Source: G963704535 sp963704535 (GTDB taxonomy: Bacteria > Chloroflexota > Chloroflexia > Chloroflexales > Roseiflexaceae). From it: a stretch of 64,000 nt of DNA. Where the stretch lies: assembly GCA_963704535.1 (NCBI GenBank), contig OY969916.1, positions 11,036,001 to 11,100,000 of the forward strand, in the 5' to 3' direction. Every line of letters starts with the position of its first letter. The stretch's first letter is position 1. This document shows positions 33,706-42,232 of this stretch, in pieces. The position numbers were made by a program, and so were the translations under genes. The notes beneath the pieces were generated by a model, which ran no database searches, had not been told where the DNA came from, and saw nothing but the letters and a program-made list of their open reading frames with translations.

Positions 33706-33822
33706 GAATCGTTGCTACCAATCGATGCTGTGTTCCGAGCGTAACCTTCCGGCAAGGCGCGCGTAGATCATGACAAGCTTACCAAACATGCCACCACGAT
33801 CGGCGCGGCGGCAGGAGGCCAT

Positions 33823-34035
33823 ATGAGCCCAACGCTCCTGGAATTTGTCTTGATCATTGTTTTGCTGATCGTGGCCTGGCAGATCGGTCTCGCGATCGCT
33901 CCGGCGATCATGGGCGTGCTGCGCAACCTCAAGCGCGACGTTGACCAGGTGGCCGACCAAACGTTGGTGGACCCGGATCAAGCAGCAGGCCAGCAGCGGC
34001 ATAAGGAGGAACACACCAATGGCACGCGATCTTAA
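33823..34035 (+). CDS. Small single-pass membrane protein between SPFH genes
   Basis: A 70-residue protein: one membrane helix (LLEFVLIIVLLIVAWQIGLAI) followed by a charged, soluble tail (NLKRDVDQVADQTLVDPDQAAGQQ). AGGAGG lies 4 bases before the ATG. Its end overlaps the start of the second SPFH gene by 17 bases, so the two are translationally coupled. It is not a known family to me; by position it may be a partner subunit of the SPFH complex. Confidence 0.75.
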   Translation: MSPTLLEFVLIIVLLIVAWQIGLAIAPAIMGVLRNLKRDVDQVADQTLVDPDQAAGQQRHKEEHTNGTRS

Positions 34036-34978
34036 AGCCAACCCATCCCGCGCGGCCGCCCGTCTTGGCACATTAATCATTATCGGGGTGGTCGCCGTGG
34101 CCTTGCTAGTCGGTCTCTTCTCTTCCTGGCGCACGATCGAGCCGGGGTATGTCGGCATCGTCTTCGACAAGGCCAGCCGCCAGGTCACCAATACGCTCGA
34201 TCCGGGCTGGGTCTTTATCAACCCGTTCACCCAGAGCATAACCCGCTACCCGGTCAGCGTGCAGACGCTGGTGATGGTTCAGACCACCGAGGAGGGTGTG
34301 GTCAAGGGTGACGACAGCGTCAAGGTCGGCAGCCGTGAAGGCCAGACAATGAACGCCGATGTGAGCGTCCAGTACTCCGTCAGCCGTGACAGCGCGGCGC
34401 AGCTTTACCAGACCTGGGCCGGTGCGCCGATCCAGACCATCGAAGATAACCTGGTTCGCCAGGTGACCCGCTCGGCGCTCAATGACATCGCCTCGCAGTA
34501 CGGCTGGGAAGAGATTTTCGGCCAGAAGCGTGTCGAGTATACCCAAAAGGTCTCCGCCGAGCTTCAGCGGCGATTCGGCGAGAAGTTCGTCAAGTTCGAG
34601 TCGCTGAACCTGCGTGGCTGGCACCTGACGCAGAACCTCCAGACGGCGCTCGACGCTAAGATCGCCGCCCAGCAGGCCGCCGAGCAGCAGTCCTTCGCGC
34701 TCAGGCAGGCGCAGATCAAGGCCGAGCAGGATAAGGTGGTCGCCGAGGGCGAGGCCAATGCGCTGCGTGCCCGCGCCCAGGGCGAGGCCGACGCGACCAA
34801 GATCCGCGCCGAGGCCCAGGCCGAGGCCAATAAGCAGCTTGCTCAGAGCCTGACGCCCGATCTCATCCGCTACCAGCAGCTCCAGCGCTGGGACGGCAAG
34901 CTGCCGGTCTTCAGCGGCGGCGGTGTGACGCCGCTGATCGACGCCAGCAGTATCATCAGCGGGACGGCGGGTCAGTAG
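34019..34978 (+). CDS. SPFH/band-7 membrane protein, second copy (prohibitin/HflK-like)
   Basis: A 319-residue protein with a membrane helix (LGTLIIIGVVAVALLVGLFSS), an SPFH domain (IEPGYVGIVFDKASRQ to ESLNLRGWHL) and an Ala/Gln/Glu-rich coiled coil (AAQQAAEQQSFALRQAQIKA onward) with repeated GEANALRARAQGEAD segments. The sequence suits the prohibitin branch. AAGGAGG precedes the start. A rho-independent terminator follows 39 bases after the stop, ending the cluster. Confidence 0.92.
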   Translation: MARDLKANPSRAAARLGTLIIIGVVAVALLVGLFSSWRTIEPGYVGIVFDKASRQVTNTLDPGWVFINPFTQSITRYPVSVQTLVMVQTTEEGVVKGDDSVKVGSREGQTMNADVSVQYSVSRDSAAQLYQTWAGAPIQTIEDNLVRQVTRSALNDIASQYGWEEIFGQKRVEYTQKVSAELQRRFGEKFVKFESLNLRGWHLTQNLQTALDAKIAAQQAAEQQSFALRQAQIKAEQDKVVAEGEANALRARAQGEADATKIRAEAQAEANKQLAQSLTPDLIRYQQLQRWDGKLPVFSGGGVTPLIDASSIISGTAGQ

Positions 34979-35016
34979 TCTCCCCCCAACCAGATTGTAA
35001 AGTAGAATAGGGCGGA

Positions 35017-35054
35017 GGAAGGGCGCAGGCAATTGGCCTGCGCCCTTCCTTTTT
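35017..35054 (+). terminator. Rho-independent terminator after the SPFH cluster
   Basis: A 14-bp GC-rich stem, GGAAGGGCGCAGGC / GCCTGCGCCCTTCC, with a 5-base loop and followed by TTTTT. Confidence 0.9.
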
Positions 35055-35174
35055 CGCCTCCTGTATGATATGCTGTGTTAAATCCCAGTGAAGACATCCT
35101 CGCAGGACCACTACGCCCGCACCGACGGATCTAAGTTGGAGCCGCCTGGCGCCGAGCGCCGAGAGGAGGTCCCT

Positions 35175-35450
35175 ATGGCCTACATTGTCACGTACACGAT
35201 CTGGCTGATCGTTGGCGCCATGGTCGCCGTCTTTGTCGGCGCCAATTCACGCCGGCGCGCCTACCATCCCAATGCCGACGGCTCGCTGTTGGCGGGAGCG
35301 TTCGGCGGGCTGGTCGGCGGCGTGCTCGGGGATGGGCTGCCGCACGCCGTCGCCGGCGAGCTGACCTTGATCAGCGTCGTCAGCGCGGTGATTGGAGCGG
35401 TGATCTTCTGCTGGGCCGTGCGCGACCGTGCCTCGGACGTCGAGCCCTGA
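35175..35450 (+). CDS. Small glycine-rich membrane protein (GlsB/YeaQ/YmgE-like)
   Basis: A 91-residue protein with three hydrophobic segments and a glycine-rich central loop (LLAGAFGGLVGGVLGDGL), in the style of the transglycosylase-associated GlsB/YeaQ/YmgE family. The ATG at 35175 has GAGGAGG upstream, so an upstream open extension is not used. Members are often stress-induced; no direct function is known. Confidence 0.65.
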   Translation: MAYIVTYTIWLIVGAMVAVFVGANSRRRAYHPNADGSLLAGAFGGLVGGVLGDGLPHAVAGELTLISVVSAVIGAVIFCWAVRDRASDVEP

Positions 35451-35483
35451 GTTAGAGACGCAATAAAAGCATCCCAGATGCGT

Positions 35484-35530
35484 GAAACGTGATGTTGGAG
35501 CGTATTCACGTTTCACGCATCACGTTTCAG
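35484..35530. repeat. Inverted heptamer arrays (cgtgaaa / tttcacg)
   Basis: cgtgaaacgtgatg on the left and catcacgtttcac-type units on the right form a hairpin between the end of the small membrane protein gene and the convergent permease. Confidence 0.8.
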
Positions 35531-35565
35531 CAGCGACCTGGGATGAATTAAACACCGCGAGTCCC

Positions 35566-37410
35566 TTATTCGTCCAGGTGATACGGCACACTGGTGACGA
35601 CTTTGCCCTTGCTAAACAGCAGCGCGGCTTTGAGCAGCAGCGCGGTCTGGTTGTGCAAGAGATGCTGCCACCACTTCGAGGGGATGAACTCCGGCAGGAT
35701 CACCGAGAGCACATCGTCATCATACTGGGCGGCAACCTCGTCGATATACTGGAGCAGCGGTCGCATGAGCGAGCGGTAGGGTGACGGCAGCACGACCAGC
35801 GGAACGCCGCAGCCCCACTGTGCCCATTTGACCTTGATCCGCTCGGTCACTTCCGCATCCATATCGACATAAACGGCGGTGACGTTGTCGGGCGCCAGCG
35901 ACAGCGCATACTGTAGCGCGGGGATGACGCCCCGGTGGACGCCGCTGATCAGCACCACTGCGGTGTGGCGCCGCACGGCGCTGGGCGGCGGTGCGTTCGC
36001 GAGCGAGAGTTGTTTGGCGACCGCCATGTAGTGCCGATGGATACTGAGCAGGATCAGGATCAAGATCGGGATCAGCACGATCACGGCCCAGGCGCCCTCC
36101 AAGAAGCGCGTGCTGGCGATGACGATCATCACGATGCCGGTGACGATCGCGCCGGTGATGCTGACCAGTGCGCTGCGCCACCAGCCGGGGAAGCGCAGCC
36201 GCCGCCCGCGTTGGAACATCCCATACTGCGAGAGGGTGAAGGACATAAAGACGCCGGCGGCGTAGAGCGGCAGCAGCGCTTGTTCCCTGGCGCCAAATGC
36301 GATCACCAACAGCGCCGAGGTCACGCCCAGCGCCACCACACCGTTCGAGAACACCAGCCGGTCGCCGCGACTGGAGAACTGGCGCGGCAGGAAACGATCG
36401 CGGGCCAGAAAGTAGGACAGGCGCGGGAAGTCGGCGTAGGCGGTATTCGAGGCCAGCACCAGGATCAGCATCGTCGCGACCTGCGAGATATAGTATGGGA
36501 TGGTGCCCGAGCCGAAGATCGCGCGCGCGAGTTGCGAGTTGGCCGTCTCGGGCTCGTGGCTGCCGTCGGGGATGATGTTGTAGGCGTCGGCCAGCACCGT
36601 GATGCCCAGGAACATGGCGCACAGGATGCCCACCATCACCACCAGCGTTGTCGCGGCATTGCGCGACTCGGGTGGCTTGAAGGCCGGCACGCCGTCGCTG
36701 ATCGCCTCCACGCCCGTCAGCGCGGTGCAGCCGGCCGCAAAGGAGCGCAAGAGCAAAAAGAACGCCAGCGGGGCGGTCCCGGTCGTGTCGGGCAGTATCT
36801 CCGGCGGGGGCGCCGACACCACCTGGCCGGTGGCCAGCTTGAACAGCCCAGTGCCGATCATGACGAACATGCTAATGATAAACAGGTAGGTCGGCACGGC
36901 GAACACCTGGCCGGATTCCTTGACTCCGCGCAGATTGGCCAGCGTCACCAGCCCGATCAGGCCCACCGCCAGCTCGACCCGGTAGGGCTCCAGCCCATGC
37001 ACCGCCGAGGTGATCGCAGCCACCGCCGCCGACATACTCACGGCCACCGTGAGGATGTAGGAGACCAGTAGGGGCGCTGCGGCCAGGAGCGAAGGGATCG
37101 TACCCAGATTCTCACGGGCGACGATATAGGCGCCGCCGCCCTGGGGGTAGGCCATGATCGTCTGGCGATAGGAGAACGCCACCGTGATCAGCAGCGCCGC
37201 GATCGCGATCGCGATCGGGGTCACATGATCGAGTGCGCCGGTGCCGGCGACGATCAGGGCCAGCAGAATCGCCTCGGTCGCATAGGCGACCGAGGAGAGC
37301 GCATCCGACGCAAAGACCGCCAGCGCGATGCGCTTGCTCAACCGCTCGTGGGCCAGCTCGTCGGTGGAGAGCGGCCGACCGACAAATAGACGCTTCAGTT
37401 CGGCAATCAT
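35566..37410 (-). CDS. KimA-like APC-superfamily permease 1 (probable K+ transporter)
   Basis: 614 residues: about twelve membrane helices (residues 30-450) and a 150-residue cytoplasmic domain. The membrane part has SDALSSVAYATEAIL (helix 1), PQGGGAYIVARENLG and AFAAGCTALTGVEAISDGVP. The C-terminal domain (VVLISGVHRGVIPALQYALS, then YDDDVLSVILPEFIPSKWWQ and HLLHNQTALLLKAALLF) is the type found in the B. subtilis potassium importer KimA (YdaO). Two paralogues lie immediately upstream on the same strand, and a KdpDE-like pair beyond them. I infer K+ uptake; amino-acid transport cannot be excluded from sequence alone. Confidence 0.85.
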   Translation of the reverse strand: MIAELKRLFVGRPLSTDELAHERLSKRIALAVFASDALSSVAYATEAILLALIVAGTGALDHVTPIAIAIAALLITVAFSYRQTIMAYPQGGGAYIVARENLGTIPSLLAAAPLLVSYILTVAVSMSAAVAAITSAVHGLEPYRVELAVGLIGLVTLANLRGVKESGQVFAVPTYLFIISMFVMIGTGLFKLATGQVVSAPPPEILPDTTGTAPLAFFLLLRSFAAGCTALTGVEAISDGVPAFKPPESRNAATTLVVMVGILCAMFLGITVLADAYNIIPDGSHEPETANSQLARAIFGSGTIPYYISQVATMLILVLASNTAYADFPRLSYFLARDRFLPRQFSSRGDRLVFSNGVVALGVTSALLVIAFGAREQALLPLYAAGVFMSFTLSQYGMFQRGRRLRFPGWWRSALVSITGAIVTGIVMIVIASTRFLEGAWAVIVLIPILILILLSIHRHYMAVAKQLSLANAPPPSAVRRHTAVVLISGVHRGVIPALQYALSLAPDNVTAVYVDMDAEVTERIKVKWAQWGCGVPLVVLPSPYRSLMRPLLQYIDEVAAQYDDDVLSVILPEFIPSKWWQHLLHNQTALLLKAALLFSKGKVVTSVPYHLDE

Positions 37411-37712
37411 GCCATAATCCCTTTGCAGATCGCATTCATAACGCGGGTGGGATCATAGCACGGGCTTTGGGATGGGTCAAGCGCCGGGAGGAGGATAAGC
37501 GAGAGCTGAGGATAGAGGATAGAGGATAGAGGATAGAGGATGGAAGAGCGCTCAAGCGCTATCCTTCATCCTCTATCCTCTATCCTCTATCCTCGTTAGA
37601 CAAGGTTTCGGAAGGCGCCATTCCACTTTACAATGTGGGTGGGGGGAGACTGAGGGGCTGCCCCCTCAAACCCCCTTTTTCCCAGAACTGTAAAGCTCCC
37701 GAAAACCTTGTC
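37411..37712. other. Intergenic stretch filled by two repeats
   Basis: A long hairpin of tagagga heptamers (37508-37595; five units, loop, five complementary units) and a composite family A repeat (37606-37697, with 'ccactttacaatgtgggtgg'). Little room is left for a promoter, so permease 1 may be transcribed with permease 2. Confidence 0.75.
37508..37595. repeat. Inverted heptamer arrays (tagagga / tcctcta)
   Basis: Five gaggata units, a loop containing gagcgctcaagcgct, and five tatcctc units that are exact complements. This is one of the longest perfect array hairpins in the window. Confidence 0.9.
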
Positions 37713-39554
37713 TTAGTGCTCCAGGTGGTAGGGGACGCTGACGACGACGACGCCCTTGCGGAACAGCAGCGCGGCTTTGAGCAGCAGCGCGGTTTGGTTG
37801 TGGAGCAGGTGCTGCCACCACTTGGATGGGATGAACTCGGGCAGGATGACCGAAAGCACATCGTCGTCGTAGCGGGCGTCCAGCTCGTCGATGTAGCGTA
37901 GGATCGGTCGGATCAGCGAGCGGTAGGGCGACTCGAGGATCTCAAGCGGCACGCCGCAGCCCCACTGTGCCCACTTCGCGCGCACCTTCTCGGCCGCCTC
38001 CGGGTTCAGGTCCACATACAGCGCGGTGGTGTTATCGGGCGCGATCGAGGTGGCAAAACGCAGCGCCGGCACGACCCCGCGATGGATGCCCGAGACCAGC
38101 ACCAGCGCGGTGTGCCGCCGTATGGCCTCGACCGGTCGCGCCTCGGCCAGCGAGAGCTGACGGGCGACATCGCTGTAATGGTAGTGGATGCTCCGCAGGA
38201 TCAAGACCATGATCGGGATCAGCACGATCACCGCCCACGCGCCCTCGGTGAACTTTGTCAGCGCGATCACCAGCAGGACGATGCCGGTAACAGTCGCGCC
38301 GGTAGCGTTAATCAGCGCATTGCGCCACCAGCCGGGGGTCCTCAACCGGCGCCAACGCTGGACCATGCCGAGTTGCGAGAGCGTGAAGGACAGAAACACC
38401 CCCACTGCATACAGGTGCAAGAGCGCCTGCTCATTGGCGCCGAACCCGATCACCAGCAGCGCGGAGAAGATCCCTAATGCCAGGACGCCGTTCGAGAACA
38501 CCAGCCGGTCGCCGCGCTGGGCAAACTGGCGCGGCAGGAAGCGGTCATTGGCCAGGAAGTAGGATAGCCGCGGGAAATCGGCGTAGGCGGTATTCGAGGC
38601 CAGCACCAGGATCAGCATCGTCGCGACCTGCAAGATATAGTATGGGATGCTGCCGGACCCGAAAATCGCGCGCGCGAGCTGCGAGTTGGCCGTCTCGGTT
38701 CCAGGCTGGGCGGGGATAATATGGTACGCGTCGGCCAGCACCGTGATGCCCAGGAACATGGTACACAGAATCACTGCCATGATCACCAGTGTGGTCGCCG
38801 CATTCTTCGATTCCGGTTTATTGAACGCCGGGACGCCGTCGGCGATGGCTTCAATGCCGGTCAGCGCGGTACAGCCAGCCGCAAAAGCACGCAGCAGCAA
38901 AAACAGCGTGAGGGCTTGAGCCTCTTCGGGGACATACGGCACCTCTGGCGGGGGTGCCGGCACCACCTGGCCGGTAACGAAATTGAACATCCCGGTGCCG
39001 ATCAGCACGAACATGCTGAAGATAAACAGGTAGGTTGGCATGGCGAACACCTGGCCGGACTCCTTGACCCCGCGTAGATTGGCCAGCGTCACCAGGCTAA
39101 TCAGGCCGATTGCCAGCTCGACTCGGTGCGGCTCCAGCACCTGCACCGCCGAGGCGATCGCGGCTACTGCTGCCGACATACTTACGGCGACGGTCAGTAC
39201 ATAGTCAATCAGCAGCGACGATGCCGCGATCAGCGATGGGATCGTGCCGAGGTTTTCGCGCGAGACAATGTAGGTGCCGCCGCCCTGCGGGTAGGCCATG
39301 ATCGTCTGGCGGTAGGAGAACGCCACCGTGATCAGCAGTAGCACGATGCCGACCGAGACCGGCGTCGCATAGCCAAGCGCCCCCGCGCCAGCCGCGATCA
39401 GCGCCAGCAGAATCGCCTCGGTCGCATACGCCGAGGAAGAAAGCGCATCGGACGAGAAGACCGCCAGCGCGATGCGCTTGGAGAGCCGTTCGTGGGCAAG
39501 TTGTTCGGTTGCGAGCGGGCGGCCGACGACCAGCCGCTTCAGTTCAGAAATCAT
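37713..39554 (-). CDS. KimA-like APC-superfamily permease 2 (probable K+ transporter)
   Basis: 613 residues, very similar to permeases 1 and 3 along the whole length, with the same helix-1 motif (SDALSSSAYATEAIL), PQGGGTYIVSRENLG, AFAAGCTALTGIEAIADGVP and C-terminal domain (LVLVSGIHRGVVPALRF, YDDDVLSVILPEFIPSKWWQ). The last 170 residues are almost identical to those of permease 3 at both protein and DNA level, suggesting recent gene conversion. It lies between the two other copies, separated from permease 3 by a MITE-like element. Confidence 0.86.
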   Translation of the reverse strand: MISELKRLVVGRPLATEQLAHERLSKRIALAVFSSDALSSSAYATEAILLALIAAGAGALGYATPVSVGIVLLLITVAFSYRQTIMAYPQGGGTYIVSRENLGTIPSLIAASSLLIDYVLTVAVSMSAAVAAIASAVQVLEPHRVELAIGLISLVTLANLRGVKESGQVFAMPTYLFIFSMFVLIGTGMFNFVTGQVVPAPPPEVPYVPEEAQALTLFLLLRAFAAGCTALTGIEAIADGVPAFNKPESKNAATTLVIMAVILCTMFLGITVLADAYHIIPAQPGTETANSQLARAIFGSGSIPYYILQVATMLILVLASNTAYADFPRLSYFLANDRFLPRQFAQRGDRLVFSNGVLALGIFSALLVIGFGANEQALLHLYAVGVFLSFTLSQLGMVQRWRRLRTPGWWRNALINATGATVTGIVLLVIALTKFTEGAWAVIVLIPIMVLILRSIHYHYSDVARQLSLAEARPVEAIRRHTALVLVSGIHRGVVPALRFATSIAPDNTTALYVDLNPEAAEKVRAKWAQWGCGVPLEILESPYRSLIRPILRYIDELDARYDDDVLSVILPEFIPSKWWQHLLHNQTALLLKAALLFRKGVVVVSVPYHLEH

Positions 39555-39928
39555 GAATATCTCTTATAGTTCAGGACTTACGCGGTTGGCGTCCGCAACG
39601 TCGCTTTTGCCTGCGGCGGCAAGGTACTTGACCCATCTTTTTGTCGTCGATTTTGCCTGGCCGGGCAAAAATCGACGACAATAGGAAGAAAAAGTACCAC
39701 TCTGCCGAAGGCCGAGGCTACGCCTCGGAGATAACTGCCTAACTCCTGTTACAGATCGGCATTCACACTTCGGCGCCAGGTACCACCACCTGGCGCCGAA
39801 GCGATCATAGCACATTGTTTATATGGAAACTGTGAGTAAATGCCGAGGCTGTATAAGGATTGTATAAAGATGGAGCCGGCTGACATGGGCCGCTCTGTGA
39901 GGCTCATACCAGTGTCCTGGTCTCCTGG
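39555..39928. other. Intergenic stretch with MITE-like copy 3 and a perfect hairpin
   Basis: The MITE-like element occupies 39565-39756. A 14-bp perfect hairpin (cttcggcgccaggt, 39769-39782, with 39789-39802) follows, a candidate terminator for permease 3 or control element for permease 2. The remaining 120 bases hold nothing I recognise. Confidence 0.7.
39565..39756. repeat. MITE-like palindromic element, copy 3 (most complete)
   Basis: Terminal sequences 'tatagttcaggacttacgcgg' and '...actgcctaactcctgttaca' are imperfect inverted repeats. The central stem is 39641-39660 with 39661-39681 (one bulged A, one G-T pair). Flanks 'gcggcaaggtactt' and 'gaagaaaaagtacc' are shared with copies 1 and 2. 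No coding capacity. Confidence 0.82.
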
Positions 39929-41776
39929 TTATATCTCCAGGTGGTAGGGAACACTGACGACGACGACGCCCTTGCGGAACAGCAGCGCGGCCTTGAGCAG
40001 CAGGGCGGTCTGGTTGTGGAGCAGGTGCTGCCACCACTTAGATGGGATGAACTCGGGCAGGATGACCGAAAGCACGTCGTCGTCGTAGCGGGCGTCCAGC
40101 TCGTCGATGTAGCGCAGGATCGGCCGGATCAGCGAGCGGTAGGGCGACTCGAGGATCTCAAGCGGCACGCCGCAGCCCCACTGCGCCCACTTCACGCGCA
40201 CCTTCTCGGTCGCCTCCGGATCAAGATCGACATAGAGCGCGGTGGTGTTATCGGGCGCGATCGAGGTGGCGAAGCGCAGGGCGGGCATGACGCCGCGATG
40301 GATGCCCGAGACCAGCACCAGCGCGGTGTGCCGCCGCACCGCTTCGACCGGCTGCGCCGCCCCCAGCGAGAGCTGCTGTGCCACATTTTGATAGTGCTGG
40401 TACACCGACCGGAACAGCACGACCAGGATCGGTGTCAGCAGCAGTACCGCCCAGGCGCCCTCCATAAACTTTGTGGCGATGATTACCACCATCACTGCGG
40501 CGGTGATCGTCGTGCCGATCGCGTTGATCGCCACGCCGCGCTGCCAGCCCGGCTCTCTCAGGCGTAGCCAGCGGAGGACCATGCCAAACTGCGAGAGCGT
40601 AAACGAGATGAACACGCCGATCGCGTAGAGCGGCAGCATGGCGTGCTCGCGGGCGTCGAAGATCACCACCAGCAGGCCGGAGAAGACGCCCAGCGCCAGG
40701 ATGCCGTTCGAGAAGACCAGCCGATCGCCGCGGCTGGAGAACTGGCGCGGCAGGAACCGGTCCTTCGAGAGCAGTGACGACAGGCGCGGGAAATCGGCAT
40801 AGCTGGTGTTGGCCGCCAGCACCAGGATGAACGCAGTAGCGACCTGGATCACGAAGTAGGCCGGGCCAGTGCCGACGACCTGGCGCGCGATCTGCGAGAT
40901 CACGCTTTCCGTTTCCGGGATGTAGGCAGCGCTCAGGTAGTGCGAGAGCACGCTGATACCCAGGAACAGGAAGGCGAGAATGCCGACCATCCACAGCAGC
41001 GTCGTCCCGGCGTTTTTCGCCTCGGGGCGCTGGAAGGCCGGCACGCCGTTGGAGATCGCCTCGACGCCGGTCAGCGCGGTACAGCCGGCCGCGAAGGCCC
41101 GCAGCAGCAGGAACAGCCCGAACGTCTCGACGACCTCCGGGACGTGCGCCGGGCGTGGCTCAAGTGGCACCGCGCCGCTCGCGAACACCCGCAGGAGCCC
41201 AAGGATCACCATCACACCCGCACTCATGACGAAAACATAGGTGGGCACCGAGAAGATCATGCCGCTCTCTTTGACCCCGCGCAAGTTGATCAGCGTGATG
41301 ACTGTGATACAGACGAGCGCAATTTCGACCCGATAGTCGCCGAGTCTGGGATAGCCCCAAGTCGTCGCGAGCGAGGCGATCGGAAAGACGCCGGCCGAGA
41401 CCGAGACGGCGACGGTCAGCACATAGTCGATCAGCAGCGCTGCCGCAGCGATCAGGCCGGGCACCTGGCCCAGGTTGTCGTAGGCGACGATATAGGCGCC
41501 GCCGCCGCTCGGATAGGCATGAATAGTCTGTCGATAGGAGATGCCGACGATCAGCAGCAGCAGGACGATCGCGACCGAGATCGGGATGACCAGTGGCCGA
41601 TACGCCGCGCCGGCCAGCACCAGGATACCCAGGATCGCCTCGCTGGCGTAGGCGACCGACGAGAGTGCGTCCGACGAGAAGACCGCCAGCGCGATGTGCT
41701 TGCTCAACCGTTGGTGCTGCTGTTGCTCCGTCGCCAGTGGGGTACCGATGAGGATGTTTTTGAGCGAGGTGGCCAT
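39929..41776 (-). CDS. KimA-like APC-superfamily permease 3 (probable K+ transporter)
   Basis: 615 residues from the ATG at 41776. Same architecture as permeases 1 and 2: SDALSSVAYASEAILGIL in helix 1, PSGGGAYIVAYDNLG, AFAAGCTALTGVEAISNGVP, and the C-terminal domain with LVLVSGIHRGVMPALRF and YDDDVLSVILPEFIPSKWWQ. The N-terminal two thirds are the most diverged of the three copies, while the C-terminal third is nearly the same as permease 2. It follows a small membrane protein by 5 bases and lies downstream of a KdpE/KdpD-like pair, which supports a potassium role. Confidence 0.87.
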   Translation of the reverse strand: MATSLKNILIGTPLATEQQQHQRLSKHIALAVFSSDALSSVAYASEAILGILVLAGAAYRPLVIPISVAIVLLLLIVGISYRQTIHAYPSGGGAYIVAYDNLGQVPGLIAAAALLIDYVLTVAVSVSAGVFPIASLATTWGYPRLGDYRVEIALVCITVITLINLRGVKESGMIFSVPTYVFVMSAGVMVILGLLRVFASGAVPLEPRPAHVPEVVETFGLFLLLRAFAAGCTALTGVEAISNGVPAFQRPEAKNAGTTLLWMVGILAFLFLGISVLSHYLSAAYIPETESVISQIARQVVGTGPAYFVIQVATAFILVLAANTSYADFPRLSSLLSKDRFLPRQFSSRGDRLVFSNGILALGVFSGLLVVIFDAREHAMLPLYAIGVFISFTLSQFGMVLRWLRLREPGWQRGVAINAIGTTITAAVMVVIIATKFMEGAWAVLLLTPILVVLFRSVYQHYQNVAQQLSLGAAQPVEAVRRHTALVLVSGIHRGVMPALRFATSIAPDNTTALYVDLDPEATEKVRVKWAQWGCGVPLEILESPYRSLIRPILRYIDELDARYDDDVLSVILPEFIPSKWWQHLLHNQTALLLKAALLFRKGVVVVSVPYHLEI

Positions 41777-41781
41777 TGCTT

Positions 41782-42105
41782 TCAAGAAACGCTTTCTTTA
41801 TCCGTCTTCCGGCTGGGAAGATTGCCCCATCGGCGTGTCAGGTAGAGCGAGAGCCAGGTGCGTGCGACCAGCGTCCAGATGGCGAACACGCCGGTATGGA
41901 TGGTCATCCCGATCCACTGCGGCCCGGTCGGCGCGTTATAGTGGGCCAGCGTCCAGATGGCAAACACGACCACGAGGAGCAGCCAGGCCAGCCAGCTCGC
42001 TAGATCTGCCAGTGGGTAGCCGCGGCTGGTCTGGAGTATCCGCGCCCCACGTTGGGTCGACCTTGTTTGCGCGGGTAGCTCAGGTCTTTTGGGGGGTAGT
42101 AACAT
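41782..42105 (-). CDS. Small two-helix membrane protein in the permease operon
   Basis: A 107-residue protein from the ATG at 42105 (preceded by GGAGCAGGGAG), with two hydrophobic helices (WLAWLLLVVVFAIWTLA and IHTGVFAIWTLVARTWLSLYL) each containing the repeated motif VFAIWTL. Both ends are charged. The stop lies 5 bases before permease 3, so it is co-translated with it. I do not recognise the family; it may be an accessory subunit. The longer open frame upstream overlaps the regulator gene and is a shadow. Confidence 0.7.
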   Translation of the reverse strand: MLLPPKRPELPAQTRSTQRGARILQTSRGYPLADLASWLAWLLLVVVFAIWTLAHYNAPTGPQWIGMTIHTGVFAIWTLVARTWLSLYLTRRWGNLPSRKTDKESVS

Positions 42106-42232
42106 CTCCCTGCTCCGTTTCCAGAACTCGCGCCGGATAGCATTGCCCGGCGCCAGGGAGATCATAGCACGCAGCTTGTGTGGATGCTGTGAGCAATTGT
42201 TCGGGGTATGTAAGGATCGTATAAAGATGCGG

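Noticed and set aside
37411..42232. c-di-AMP (ydaO) riboswitch before the KimA-like permeases
   Set aside because: The B. subtilis kimA gene has one, so I looked upstream of all three genes, but found only repeats and simple hairpins and none of the conserved riboswitch sequence.
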